Assembly (NCBI GenBank): GCA_019828595.1
Contig: JAHQRK010000002.1
Span: forward strand, 2,914,001-2,978,000
DNA length: 64,000 bases
Source: Aphanomyces cochlioides
Taxonomy: Eukaryota; Oomycota; Saprolegniomycetes; Saprolegniales; Verrucalvaceae
Direction: 5' to 3'
Position 1 is the stretch's first letter, and every line of letters starts with the position of its first letter. The notes under the pieces are model-generated. The model worked only from the letters and a program-made list of their open reading frames with translations. It was not told where the DNA came from and made no database searches. Of this stretch, positions 43,877 through 53,523 are shown one piece after another. A program made the translations under genes and the position numbers.

Positions 43877-45067
43877 ATGTGCCGCCCTTTGGAAAACCCA
43901 GTAAGCCTCGGCGGAAACCAGTCTGCCTTTTCGCAACCCGCAGACTTTAATGGAGATATGTACGGAATCGCAACGAACAAGCAGCAGGCCGTGATGGATA
44001 TGCGCTCGTTCAACCCGATTCCGTTCCAGAACCCGATGGTGTCGGCGTTCCAGAAGCCGATGTATGAGTGCGTCGTGAACCCTTCGCAAGGTATGAATCC
44101 GTCGTCACCTTGTCTCCCGTTTGTCAACTCGATCGAGTCTGAAGTGACATCGATGCAAGATTTGTTGGACTGCTCCCTCTTCGACGACGACATGAACGAA
44201 GGAGATGGTCAGGACGAGGTCGAAATATCGGAAGAGTTCGACAACAAGGAAATCGACATCCTCTACACCTTTCTGATGGACAGAAGCGCCGCCGCGAATC
44301 CGCAGTTGTATCCCACACCCCTTGGTAAACCGCCTGCTGGTGCGCATGATCCAAACAGCGGCGTGCTTACTCTCAACTTGTTGGACGACTCTCCTTTGAG
44401 TGACTTCATGGATTCGACAGACGATGATGAAACCGCCAATTTACTCAACATGCAGCTCGTTCCCCCACCGGCATTCGAAGCGAAACCTTTGAGAAGTGCC
44501 GACGAGGAGTCCAGTGATGGGTCATTTGACCTGCACGACAAGAACCGCCGACTATGCAAGATGGTTGGATGTCAACGCCGTTCCCGCTCCCATTTTCTGT
44601 GTATCTCTCATGGTGGTGGCCGCCGTTGTACAGTTGCAGGATGTGGAAAAAGCAGTCAAGGCGGAAACTTGTGCATCAAGCACGGCGGCGGAAAGCGCTG
44701 TGAAAAGGATGGATGTGACCGTGCCGCGCAGTCGAACAACTTGTGCAAAGCTCACGGTGGCGGTCCCCGTTGTCTGTTTGAAGGTTGTGACCGCAGCTCT
44801 CAAGGTGGTGGCTACTGCCGTTCCCATGGTGGTGGTAAGCGATGCCTCTTTGAAGGATGCGACAAAGGAACTCAACGTGGTGAATTTTGTGCACTTCACG
44901 GTGGATCCCGTTTGTGTGGTGTGTCTGGTTGCATGCGAAACGACCGTGGTGGTGGCTATTGCGCTACTCACGGTGGTGGCAAGCGATGCAGCCAACCTGG
45001 CTGTGAAAAACCATGCCGCCGTCGTGGACTTTGCTCGGCCCATATCCGCATGCTCGAGTCCAAGTAA
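43877..45067 (+). CDS. WRKY19-like Cys/His zinc-repeat protein
   Basis: ATG 43877 is the first in the frame (the open frame begins at a TTG further up) and gives 396 residues. The N-terminal ~240 residues are acidic with Asp/Ser/Pro-rich patches ('LLDDSPLSDFMDSTDDDE'), like an activation region. The C-terminal part is seven tandem 24-residue units of C-x4-C-x9-C-x2-H followed by Gly-Gly-Gly-Arg/Lys-Arg, e.g. 'CTVAGCGKSSQGGNLCIKHG'. In the last unit the Gly-rich spacer is lost. This array is frequent in oomycetes and is annotated 'WRKY transcription factor 19-like', although the WRKY fold itself is absent. It probably binds zinc; nuclear function is inferred. The gene is intronless, with two CCAATCA boxes (43708 and 43751) upstream. 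Confidence 0.85.
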   Translation: MCRPLENPVSLGGNQSAFSQPADFNGDMYGIATNKQQAVMDMRSFNPIPFQNPMVSAFQKPMYECVVNPSQGMNPSSPCLPFVNSIESEVTSMQDLLDCSLFDDDMNEGDGQDEVEISEEFDNKEIDILYTFLMDRSAAANPQLYPTPLGKPPAGAHDPNSGVLTLNLLDDSPLSDFMDSTDDDETANLLNMQLVPPPAFEAKPLRSADEESSDGSFDLHDKNRRLCKMVGCQRRSRSHFLCISHGGGRRCTVAGCGKSSQGGNLCIKHGGGKRCEKDGCDRAAQSNNLCKAHGGGPRCLFEGCDRSSQGGGYCRSHGGGKRCLFEGCDKGTQRGEFCALHGGSRLCGVSGCMRNDRGGGYCATHGGGKRCSQPGCEKPCRRRGLCSAHIRMLESK

Positions 45068-45600
45068 CCCTTGTTGCGGTCCCTCCCCATTGAACCAGTT
45101 CATATTTTTATTTGTCAAGCAATACACATCCATCTCTTTGTGTCGGAATCTTGGTTGTGTCGGATGTCTTCACGCGTTTCAGCGGTAGTAAAAACCTACC
45201 AGAACGCATGGCCTGTAAAATATAATACCACGATTATGAGACTGCCAAGTTTTACCCAGATAAAATATTCTCTCTAAATTAATATCCTTTCATAGTATCT
45301 TCAGTATCCGTCAAGAATTAAGCTACGCTACTTTTCAGCGACAGAACGCATGTAGTCCACCAGCGTGAATACGCAAACACTACTGATAGAAGTGTAGTCG
45401 CACACCATTCAGCGAGGAGATCGCTTCTCTCGAGTGCAGTACATTTACTTCCAGAATTTATAGACTTTCAGCTGGAAGGATGGAATGAACAAAAAGAGCC
45501 TTTGTGAAATCTATATCCTATCACATCTAATATATAGTTGACAATGTCCTCTATAAATAAATAGTAAATCATGAAACTGTTTGCTCAAACGCACTTTTTG
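45068..45600. other. Intergenic, AT-rich; nothing recognised
   Basis: It includes the 3' flank of the zinc-repeat gene and the promoter of the next gene. No coding or repeat signal is evident. Confidence 0.4.
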
Positions 45601-45603
45601 AAA

Positions 45604-45960
45604 ATGCTAGCGGCAGTAAAGCGCATTGTCCCGGCGAGAACGAACGTCGCGCTTCGAGGTCTTACGACGTACTCTGGCGGTCATCCCTCTGAAGGTCAAG
45701 GTGGTTTCTATGGTTCTTTGAAGTCTCGATCGGAAGGAACGGCGAAATTTACACCTGGATACCGTGCGGAAGAAGCGGACATTCAACTTTTGCACACCCT
45801 CATGCAACAAGAAAAGGAAGCGGGATTTGACCAAGTCATTGCCCGTGACGACACCCAGCGACTCATTGAACGCCTCTACTTTAAAGGATCTCCCGTGTGG
45901 GGACTTTCTCTGAAAGAGCGCGAATTTGTCTCCAAATTGCGCATGACTCCAAGACCTTAA
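45604..45960 (+). CDS. Small probable mitochondrial protein, unknown
   Basis: ATG 45604 gives 118 residues; an ATG 11 codons upstream (45571) is also possible. The N-terminus 'MLAAVKRIVPARTNVALRGL' is rich in Ala/Arg/Leu without acidic residues, the pattern of a mitochondrial presequence, with a plausible cleavage before 'TTYSGGHPSEGQ'. The mature part is mainly helical and charged ('DTQRLIERLYFKGSPVWGLS'). No known family is recognised. Single exon, reasonable codon structure, clean start and stop. Confidence 0.55.
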   Translation: MLAAVKRIVPARTNVALRGLTTYSGGHPSEGQGGFYGSLKSRSEGTAKFTPGYRAEEADIQLLHTLMQQEKEAGFDQVIARDDTQRLIERLYFKGSPVWGLSLKEREFVSKLRMTPRP

Positions 45961-46142
45961 ATGTTGTCCAAAGCACGTGAACATGTTTCATCTTTCGTCT
46001 ACTCCTTCTGCGTACGGTATATTGGCACTATCTGGGTAGCGTGCCTCTTCTTCTCTTTGTCTCGGTGGATGTGGAAACCGATTGAATCCATCGTTTTCAT
46101 GTATTGAGCCCGTGCCTTCTTCGTCAATGCTCGAGTGTTCGC

Positions 46143-47405
46143 CTAGACTATTCCTTCGTTCCTACACGCCCCAACATCACACTTCAATTCCACGAATGGA
46201 GAAGTTACCGTGTATGGCTTGGCCATGAATGGATTGCTCGCTCGCTCCTTTTGAAAATCAAACGACACGGTCAAGTCGTACACTGCATTGTCAAACGGTT
46301 TCTTCTCTGTTCTTGGCTTGGCTAGACGCTCTTTTCTTGGCGCTGTCGTTGAAAATGACGTCATTTCTTGCAGCTCGTCGCCATCCAAGTGACAGTAATC
46401 GCTCGGGAATGAGCTCGTCAAAGATCGACTCGACTCGTCACTGACATCGCTACTCCGCGGCAATTCTTTCGTTGGAATTGCCATTGGTTCCGTCCGTTGA
46501 GCTTTGACCAGCGGCGTTTTTGGATCTATATTGAATGGATTCAAGCGGTCTTCGTCCTCTGGCGCTGGCATGTCGAGCTCAACGTCTTCTGGATGCAACA
46601 CGATTGTCGTTGGCTCTGAAATATCTCCGGGAATGGTCTCAACAGACACAGCCGTCGGCACCGCAGTAGAGCGATATTGACCGTGAAGTGGGGATATGCT
46701 TTTGTTTCCTTTGAGCGAGTCATGGAAGAGCGCTTCTTCCTGAAGGACAATCGTGCTCGTAATGACATTCACGTAGGCACTGAGATCATCAACTGCGCCT
46801 TTGGCTCCGATTTCACCCGTCAATGCATATTCAGCAAGTAAACTAAGAGCATCGGAACACTCTAAGATCTTTTTACGGCAGGAAGATCGTGTACCTGTTT
46901 GCCAAGACGACGAGTTCTGATATTTGAGCCATGCGTTTGTCCATTTTAGTGTTCCAATCTTCAAGTCCGATAGCCCATCGTCCTGCATCTGCAACATAGG
47001 CGACGCTAGATCTAGCCATCCAACACGGTAAGAAATTCCACTGCTTCTTGCAGGTGTCGTACTGGAGTTCTTCTCGAATTGCTTCGCGGTATTCATAGCA
47101 GCGTCGCAAGAGTTTCTTGGCTGCATAATTGACATCTACGACGTGGAGCACACTAGATTAGATTGATGTGGGATCACCAGATGAGCACCTTCTGGGAGTT
47201 TGCTGCTCGTGCGTTGGAAAAATCCTTCGTAGTAGATGACCTAGACATGTCGTGAGCGATCTGACGAATTCCAAAGCCATGCAGCGCGTACTTTCTTCAT
47301 AAAGTTGGACAGATTGGACTCTAGACAAATAATGCCTCCAGCCACCGTCGTGACCGACTTGGAGATGCTCGCGACCGTCTGCGTGTGGCCAAACCAACTC
47401 GCCAT
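46143..47405 (-). CDS. Four-exon gene, unknown cytosolic protein
   Basis: The start ATG 47405 opens 'MASWFGHTQTVASISKSV'. Exons 47405-47292, 47240-47189, 47135-46895 and 46842-46143 join through GT-AG introns of 51, 53 and 52 nt to give 368 residues. The first half is helical with conserved-looking Cys/Trp residues ('YDTCKKQWNFLPCWMA', 'IGLEDWNTKMDKRMAQISEL') and resembles a membrane-associated or coiled-coil domain. The second half is acidic, Pro/Ser-rich and likely disordered, with 'DRLNPFNID' and 'SNPFMAKP': two Asn-Pro-Phe motifs, the short peptide recognised by EH domains of endocytic proteins. An endocytic adaptor role is a tentative inference from those motifs. No family name can be given. 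Confidence 0.65.
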
Positions 47406-47888
47406 CCGATATTCTCGACTTGCTCTGGCGGCACTACACCGATATTTTTAGACAAAGAAAATAAACTTCGATTTTTCAATTAAAAATATTTTTATATGAA
47501 ATTTTGTATGGAAAATTCGATTAATAATACCAAAACTCACAGGATTAACGTTAGATGACGACGGTGCACAAACAGGAAGAATATTCACCAGACACAAAAC
47601 GGTCGATTGCCACGTTTGTCGCGCGGGTGCGCGCCAGTCTGCTGAGATTTCGCCTTCTTCCGCTTTGCCAGTGGGTGCGCTCGAAGCGACGCACAGCGCA
47701 GAAAGAGATGAGTAATGTAAAAACCGCAGGAAAAACCGCGTTGTACAACCGGAAAAGCACGAGGGGGAACATGTCGGACCACTCGGCCCATCGATGCGTC
47801 TAGCGAGATGGACGTGAAACCAAGCAGCTTGAATTGGCTATGGGGTTTTCCTTGATAACTCACAGCTGTCCATGTTGAAGTCGTTACG
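47406..47888. other. Intergenic with weak small basic frame
   Basis: A plus-strand frame at 47555-47803 encodes 82 basic residues ('FVARVRASLLRFRLLPLCQW') with no family; the opposite strand is open as well. It may be chance. The AT-rich segment 47440-47530 looks like promoter DNA of the minus-strand gene. Confidence 0.25.
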
Positions 47889-48509
47889 ATGGTGTCAAGC
47901 TGTCACGTCATGGCTAGACATTTGATTGCCATAACGGCAAGGGCATTTGTCGTGCTATGTGCTGGAGGCTTTGCCCTTGGGCCAGCAGCATCAACCTCTA
48001 CTTGCTGCCGTGAAGACGGTTGGACGGTTGCCTTTCTAGGGCGGATCAGGAGCTCAACTGCCTTTCAAAGTTTAACAGAACGATTGTATCATTCGCCCTT
48101 TGAAGTCGATATCGCCATGGAATACGAGTGCCCAGAGCGCATGGAAGAAAGGTTCTCGGAAGCGCAAGAAAAGGCGACATGGATCGAGCAGTTTTACTGC
48201 AAACCGTGCAAGAATGGATGGTGGGGCGTCTCGACCACGTGCAGAAAATGCGGCAAGACACGAACGGCTTTACCTTTTGAGAGACAAAGTGGCATTGGAT
48301 GGTTTGAATGTGCCTGTGGCCGAAAGTTTGCTGGCTTTTGTCGAGGCAATGTGCGATCTGTCTGTCACGAGTGTGGTGAAAAGTCGCTGCCAAGTTTTGT
48401 CGTGCCTGGCAACAATGCATCCAAGCGTGGCAAACACAAGCACAAATGCGAAATGTGCCATGGAAACCATGATTGCCCGATCGTAGCGAGTCTCAAGAAC
48501 GGCGCTTGA
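47889..48509 (+). CDS. SHFL (Shiftless/C19orf66)-like zinc-ribbon protein
   Basis: ATG 47889 gives 206 residues; ATG 48117 ('MEYECPERMEERFSEAQ') may be the real start because the part before it looks like a hydrophobic, poorly conserved leader. The core is a double zinc-ribbon: 'FYCKPCKNGWWGVSTTCRKC', then 'ALPFERQSGIGWFECAC', 'KFAGFCRG', 'VCHEC'. The combination of 'CxxCxxxWW', a CxxC, 'ALP', 'GxGxFxC' and 'FxGF' is the layout of the SHFL family, whose animal member inhibits -1 ribosomal frameshifting and restricts viruses. A C-terminal 'KHKCEMCHGNHDC' adds further Cys/His. Homology is judged by eye; function in an oomycete is unknown. Intronless. Confidence 0.6.
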   Translation: MVSSCHVMARHLIAITARAFVVLCAGGFALGPAASTSTCCREDGWTVAFLGRIRSSTAFQSLTERLYHSPFEVDIAMEYECPERMEERFSEAQEKATWIEQFYCKPCKNGWWGVSTTCRKCGKTRTALPFERQSGIGWFECACGRKFAGFCRGNVRSVCHECGEKSLPSFVVPGNNASKRGKHKHKCEMCHGNHDCPIVASLKNGA

Positions 48510-48563
48510 ATGTCCACTGAAGCTGTTCCTCGCCTAAGAAAGGCCGTGTTAAAGCTATGTTTC

Positions 48564-49250
48564 TCACAACCAAATGGCCATCAGGCTCGCAAGAAAAGCC
48601 GCCATGGAGACAAATTTCGCGGCGCTTGATTGAGACGATTGAACTGCTGTAGGTGGTCTGAGTGTTGTGGCCAACACTGGCACTTCAATATTCATACACA
48701 GCGACGAGACGTAGCTCGCTGGAACGACAAGCACCGTGCAGGAATCGCCAGCATACATGTACAACTTGATAGCCTGGGAACATTCGCTCAACTTGCAAAG
48801 GGCAGTGAGGTCGACAAGTGTCGTTGGGGGGGCTGGGAGGCCTGCCGCAAAGAGACACTTCTTCAACTGAGCTGGAAACGATGCTACCAGGTCGTTGGTT
48901 GAGCATTCGGTACTGGTGGACTTTTTTGTCGGTGGTGTCGGCGTTGTTGTGGTCTTTGGGGCAATTGTTACGGTAGTATTTGTCTTGTTGCGGCAGATGA
49001 GAGCAGCGCTCGAAGTCGGAAGACCGCTAACTGTGCATGACAGTGAGGAAAGAAGTTGGAGCCACGCGGCACACTCGCCAAACGTACAAGCTTTAGCGTA
49101 GTCTTGCGCTGTGGGAGACGACGGGAGTTTTGACACTGATCGGCACATATCCAATAGGTCGAATGTGGGCTCAAGCTCGTCCGTTGTGCATTCCGCAGAC
49201 GAGGCCAGGGAGAAAACGGCTGCAAGGAAGAAAAGGCGGCGCACAGACAT
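48564..49250 (-). CDS. Two-domain elicitin-like protein with GPI signal
   Basis: ATG 49250 is chosen because it starts a signal peptide ('MSVRRLFFLAAVFSLASSAE') directly before the first elicitin cysteine; the open frame extends 20 codons further up. It encodes 228 residues: elicitin unit 1 ('CTTDELEPTFDLLDMC' to 'SSAALICRN'), a Thr/Pro/Lys linker, unit 2 ('CSTNDLVASFPAQLKKC' to 'YVSSLCMN'), a short Ser/Thr stalk and a hydrophobic C-terminus suitable for a GPI anchor. It parallels the intact three-domain gene at 14.4-15.4 kb, but with one unit fewer. Likely a cell-surface sterol-binding protein. It lies convergent with the SHFL-like gene (54 bp between stops). Confidence 0.88.
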   Translation of the reverse strand: MSVRRLFFLAAVFSLASSAECTTDELEPTFDLLDMCRSVSKLPSSPTAQDYAKACTFGECAAWLQLLSSLSCTVSGLPTSSAALICRNKTNTTVTIAPKTTTTPTPPTKKSTSTECSTNDLVASFPAQLKKCLFAAGLPAPPTTLVDLTALCKLSECSQAIKLYMYAGDSCTVLVVPASYVSSLCMNIEVPVLATTLRPPTAVQSSQSSAAKFVSMAAFLASLMAIWL

Positions 49251-49569
49251 GGCAACCAAGTCGTTTGTTTGCAAGATTTGAAAATTGAAGTCGATGATCT
49301 GGTCATCCATTCGAAGTGTTCATCGCAAAGACAGGCGACAGACAATGTAGCTGGTGATCCCAAGCCCTTGATGGCCGTTACAGTCGGTCATGTGCTTGGG
49401 AGAACAGTCAAGGAGGATTGTTCTCATTGAGGTCGAGCATCCTTCCTTGGAGGATCGCTTGTTGTTGCGAGGATTTCAAGTGAAATAGTGTTAATTATAC
49501 TATATCAATACTTTCAAAAAATAGTGTATGTTGACTTTATTAGTCTGATATAATCTGGGGGCTCCAGCC
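49251..49569. promoter_or_regulatory. Divergent promoter region elicitin/TFIIF beta
   Basis: A 319-bp intergenic stretch between divergent starts. It is AT-rich around 49480-49560. No TCCGGATAA or CCAAT word was noticed, unlike other promoters here. Confidence 0.35.
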
Positions 49570-50617
49570 ATGGACGACGCCAGTGATGAAGAAGAATTCA
49601 TCGAGCCTGTCTACTTGGATCTAGAAGGCCGCGAGCTCTACTTGGTCAAGCTCCCTGTATGAATCAAGCTCTTCTCTTTCTGCGCTGAACGTGGTTCTTG
49701 TAGAAAGAATTGGGAAACTCATGGAACACCATCTCAGGTACACCACTTGTCCCAAGAACAACATGGATCTGACGCGCGACGCGCTATGTAGACAGTGAAG
49801 TCCTCTTGGGTACACTCAAGATGAACAAACGCGATGCATCTGGGAACCGAAAGGTATGAGGTCGATTGTCGTGCAAATATATATTGGGAAAATGTAGGGT
49901 CTCCTTTCGGTGAACCCAGCCACGCTGTCGGAAGAAATCCCGCTTGATTATCGAACAGTGTTGGCGCCATCTGCACTGCCATTAAAAGTATTTTCGCAAG
50001 ATGGCTCAGGGCGTATGGCGATTGAAGGAAGAGTGACGGAATCCTGTACATTGATGCCTCAACCGGGAGCGCTCTACAAGAAACAACTCGGCGAACGCTA
50101 CATCAAATCGATGCAAAAAGGGTATCAAGTTGTCCACCTCGATTCAGTCTTCCTCATCGTCGTGGTCTAGCACGGTCGTGCCGCTTGAAAGCACGCCGAA
50201 ACAAGTCAAGGGCGGTATTACTCTCAAGATCCCCAAGCCTCGCGAGAGCGATGACGAAGAGGAAGACGATGGCAAGTTCATCTCGAAAGACCTGCAAAAC
50301 AAAAAAATCAAGATGGATCGCGTACGTCCCTCGTTCTTTCCAGTCTTCTCATCGTCGAGTTGCGTGTAGGATGCGCTCAAGAACGTCATTTTCAAGCAGT
50401 TCGAAAAGCGCGACTTTTGGCCGCTCAAGGAACTCAACCTTCATTGCCATCAGCCCGAGGTGCCAATGCATTCTCCCCTCTCTGGAGCTCATATTTTTTC
50501 TGTGCGTAGGCTTATCTCAAGGAAATACTCAAGGAAATCTGCGTCTACCACAAGCGTGGGCCAAACAAGAGCTGCTACGAACTCCAGTCGCATCTCAAGA
50601 GCGCACAGTGTGGATAG
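49570..50617 (+). CDS. TFG2: Transcription initiation factor TFIIF beta subunit (RAP30)
   Basis: Seven exons: 49570-49656, 49704-49737, 49792-49853, 49898-50121, 50171-50321, 50370-50459 and 50510-50617, with introns of 44-54 nt, give 251 residues. The N-terminus 'ELYLVKLPKELGNSW' matches the RAP30 'VWLVKVPKYLxxxW' dimerisation domain; 'LLGTLKMN' and 'YRTVLAP' continue the beta barrel. An acidic linker ('RESDDEEEDDGKF') precedes the winged helix: 'VIFKQFEKRDFWPLKELN', 'QPEAYLKEILKEICVYHKRG' and a terminal 'YELQSHLK', the DNA-binding end. TFIIF escorts RNA polymerase II to promoters. Each splice join preserves the family alignment, which makes the model reliable. Stops of this gene and the convergent M28-like gene are 53 bp apart. 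Confidence 0.92.
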
Positions 50618-50670
50618 CGCACCAAGTATCGACAATATATCAACAAATGCAACGATGGGTTTAAAGAAAT

Positions 50671-53523
50671 TTATGTGAGGGCGACGGTCGCGAGCGCGTC
50701 GGAGGCATCTTCGATCGCACGGCAGAGTCGATGGAGTTGATGCTTGGCGTCGATGAGACTGATGTCGCTGAGGGCGTTAAAGACGCCCGGGAAGAGCGTA
50801 ATGTTGTAGTCGTTCCAGACCGAATGGCCATAAATCGCATGCTTGAGCCATGGCTTGCCTGGCAGTCCTTCCGGGAAGAGGAACGCTCGCTCGGTCATCA
50901 TGAGACGATTGTTCATGTCCCGCGCGCGCTTGACGTCGACGACCATTTGACCATTCAAAACATCGAGCATTTCATCCTGCATGAGTCGGATCTCCTACGA
51001 AGCCACCACCGTCAAGGACAGAATGCGATGCTGCTGTCGCGTACATTGTTGGCATGGTACGCCGCTTTCTCGAACGTCACGATGGCTTTGTCAAGGCGAT
51101 CCAAGTTGAGTGGGAACGACGAGAGCGTCTTGAGTGCCGCCACGAGTTGGTCTTTGCCTTTGCGGAGATCTTTGGCGTACTCGGCAAAGTCGTACGGGAG
51201 AAACACCGCGTCGCTGAAGGTCAACAGCGCGCTGCCATACAGCTACGAGTCAATCAGCGTCAACGCAGTCCATGGCGAGGAGATCTACCTGAGCAGCCGC
51301 GCGGTGGAACGTGAATGCCGGATCGCCAAAGCTCTTCATCCACTCGAGGGTGTCATACGTCGTGTCCTCGACGGCGGTGGCGATCCCGCTGTCAAAGCCA
51401 AGCTCGACGACGGGAACGCCGAGTCGAGAGACGAATGGCGAGATGACATGCGTCGATCCAGGCAGCAGAACTTCAGGCACGACAGCCTTCGGTATCGTTG
51501 TCTTGGTTTGCTTGAGCCAGTAGTAGTAGACCGAGTCGGACACCGTGTTGGTCAAGTCTTCCCAGACCATCGAGAGATTCGCTTGGGTCGACAGCGCCGA
51601 GTCCATCACGAGCGCCGTGGACGCGTCTGTGGATTTCGCAGAGACGTCCGGGTTGCCCACGCCAAGCGTCGTCAAGTAGAGCATCGTGCGCAACGAGGAG
51701 CTCGCTTCGACGGAGAGAGGTCCTGGACCCATGACGGGATCGCGAATGTTGAGGAAGACAACGGCGCGCGATGCAAAGTTGGACGCGTGCTTGTCGATCC
51801 ACTCGGCAGTTCCAACGTTGCCGTAGTCTTCAGCGTCAATGGACGCAAGGAAGATCGTGCGGTGCGGCGCCCAGCCTTGGCCAAGAAGCGTGCCAATACC
51901 ACGGAGGAGTTCAATAAAGACGGCATTGCCACTGCCAGGAGATGTCGCGCCAGAGATCGCCGAGTCGCGCTGGCTGCCCACCAAGACAATGCGGTCGGCT
52001 TCACGCGTGCCCTCGAGGGAAATCACAACATTCCATGTCTTCTTGACCGTGTACTTGTTCTACCAACCGCATGAGCCGCATATTAATGAGAGAGGAAGCG
52101 TACCAAGTTATCGACGAAGAAAGTTGCAGCGCTAGGGCCGCAGTTGTACGGCGCATCCACGCCGCCGACGAAGCGACCAAAGACTTGGTTTGCAGTCGGC
52201 CCTGCTTGGACGTTGGCTAACAAGCTCGCGGCGACGTCGGCCGAGATGGGCACCGAGACGACTTGAGGAACGTAGTTGCGCGTGTTGTCTTCCGAGTAGA
52301 TCATGTCGACGGAATAGCGCTCAATGCCAGGGACGGATACGTCGTCGGGCGTGGACGGATCGCCGTTGCCCATGTAGACAGAGCCGAACGCCGCGCGGTC
52401 GTTTGGTTGGTAAGGTCCGTTGGGCCATTGCTTGCCCTTGAGACTTCCATTGTCAGCAGGATCACTAGCGATAATGAGCCCATCGTGAGTCGTTGTTCAC
52501 CAAGAGTGACGACGCTTACCTGTACGTCAACACTGCAACAGCGCCGACTGTTTTTGCGAGTTCAATCTTGGCGGGAAGCGAGATGCGACCCAAGCGGACG
52601 AGGAGAATCGCGTTGGTCAAGTTGACGCCGGCCGTGCGAAGCGCCTAGAGCGGAGAGACGTTTGTAAGTAGTGGACAAGCAGGAGCAACGTACGATGAAG
52701 TCTTCGGTCCGGCCGTAGTGCGCATAGACCAAAGGACCGCGCGCAGTGCCGTTCTTCGAATAGAAATGATATGGCACGGGCTACATGGCGAAGAGTGAGC
52801 AAGATGGAAGGACGAGGGAAGCTGAGTGTTACCTTGGACTTGTCAGTACTGGCCGAGAGATCGAAGACAAGATCAGACGTTCTACCGTCGGCTTTCTCCT
52901 TGACAACACCAACGCGGAGAGAGATGGGCTCGTTCAACAACAGCTCGTAGTCGCTGATCTTGACGTTGTCTTCAGGGAAACCAAAGTCGCGCGCTATGTC
53001 GACGATATACTGCGCCATGGCGTAGTCGCCTTGACTTCCTGCCCACCTTGACTCCTGCAGAGGTCATTTAAGCATTCGAAGAAAAGAGCGAGGCGTCGTA
53101 CCCGCGTGTAGTACGTGAGGGTTTCCTTGGCCCCCGCAGCTTTCGTGGCGAGCATGAAGTTCTTCTGGTTGGGAGTGAGCGCACTACAGTGAGAGAACCG
53201 CGTGAACAGTCATGAAGCTTGGAAGGGGTGTACTTTAAGTGTTCGCTGCCCGACAGGATGCGAACCATGGCAATGCAGACGACGACCATAAGAAGAAGAG
53301 CGACGAGCGATCCACAGCCGATGGCTTTGCGTCGCTTTTCCTCAGCTTTGGACAGACTCGGCGGCGTTCGACATGAGCGGGGACTGTCGGCATACAAATT
53401 GGGCGCCTTGTCGCTTGGCTCTGGGATCGAAATCTTTGACGGACGGCGGCTCTCCTTAACGGTCAGCACGACCTCTTCCTCGACGTCGTCTTCCTCTGAA
53501 AACTGCTCGTGCGACAGCGTCAT
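50671..53523 (-). CDS. M28/NAALADase-like type II membrane protein, probable pseudoenzyme
   Basis: ATG 53523 opens an acidic cytosolic tail, then a single membrane anchor ('LVALLLMVVVCIAMVRIL', about residues 85-102): the type II layout of glutamate carboxypeptidase II and transferrin receptor. Around eight exons follow; PA-domain pieces are at about 52300-52780 and the M28 domain at 52026-51250, with the C-terminal helical dimerisation domain at 51224-50671. In the M28 domain, the usual 'GGHRDSW..G..D' becomes 'VGSQRDSAISGATSPGSG', so the first His and the bridging Asp are missing; 'DAEEFG' becomes 'DAEDYG'; and the final His before 'xYxTYE' is Thr ('EDTTYDTLEW'). Without these zinc ligands it should not hydrolyse peptides, as in transferrin receptor. 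A binding or receptor role is inferred. Splice joins are approximate. Confidence 0.82.

Noticed and set aside
50731..52074. 447-codon open frame on the plus strand
   Set aside because: It is antisense to the M28-like gene, has Arg/Val/His-rich shadow composition and no domain.
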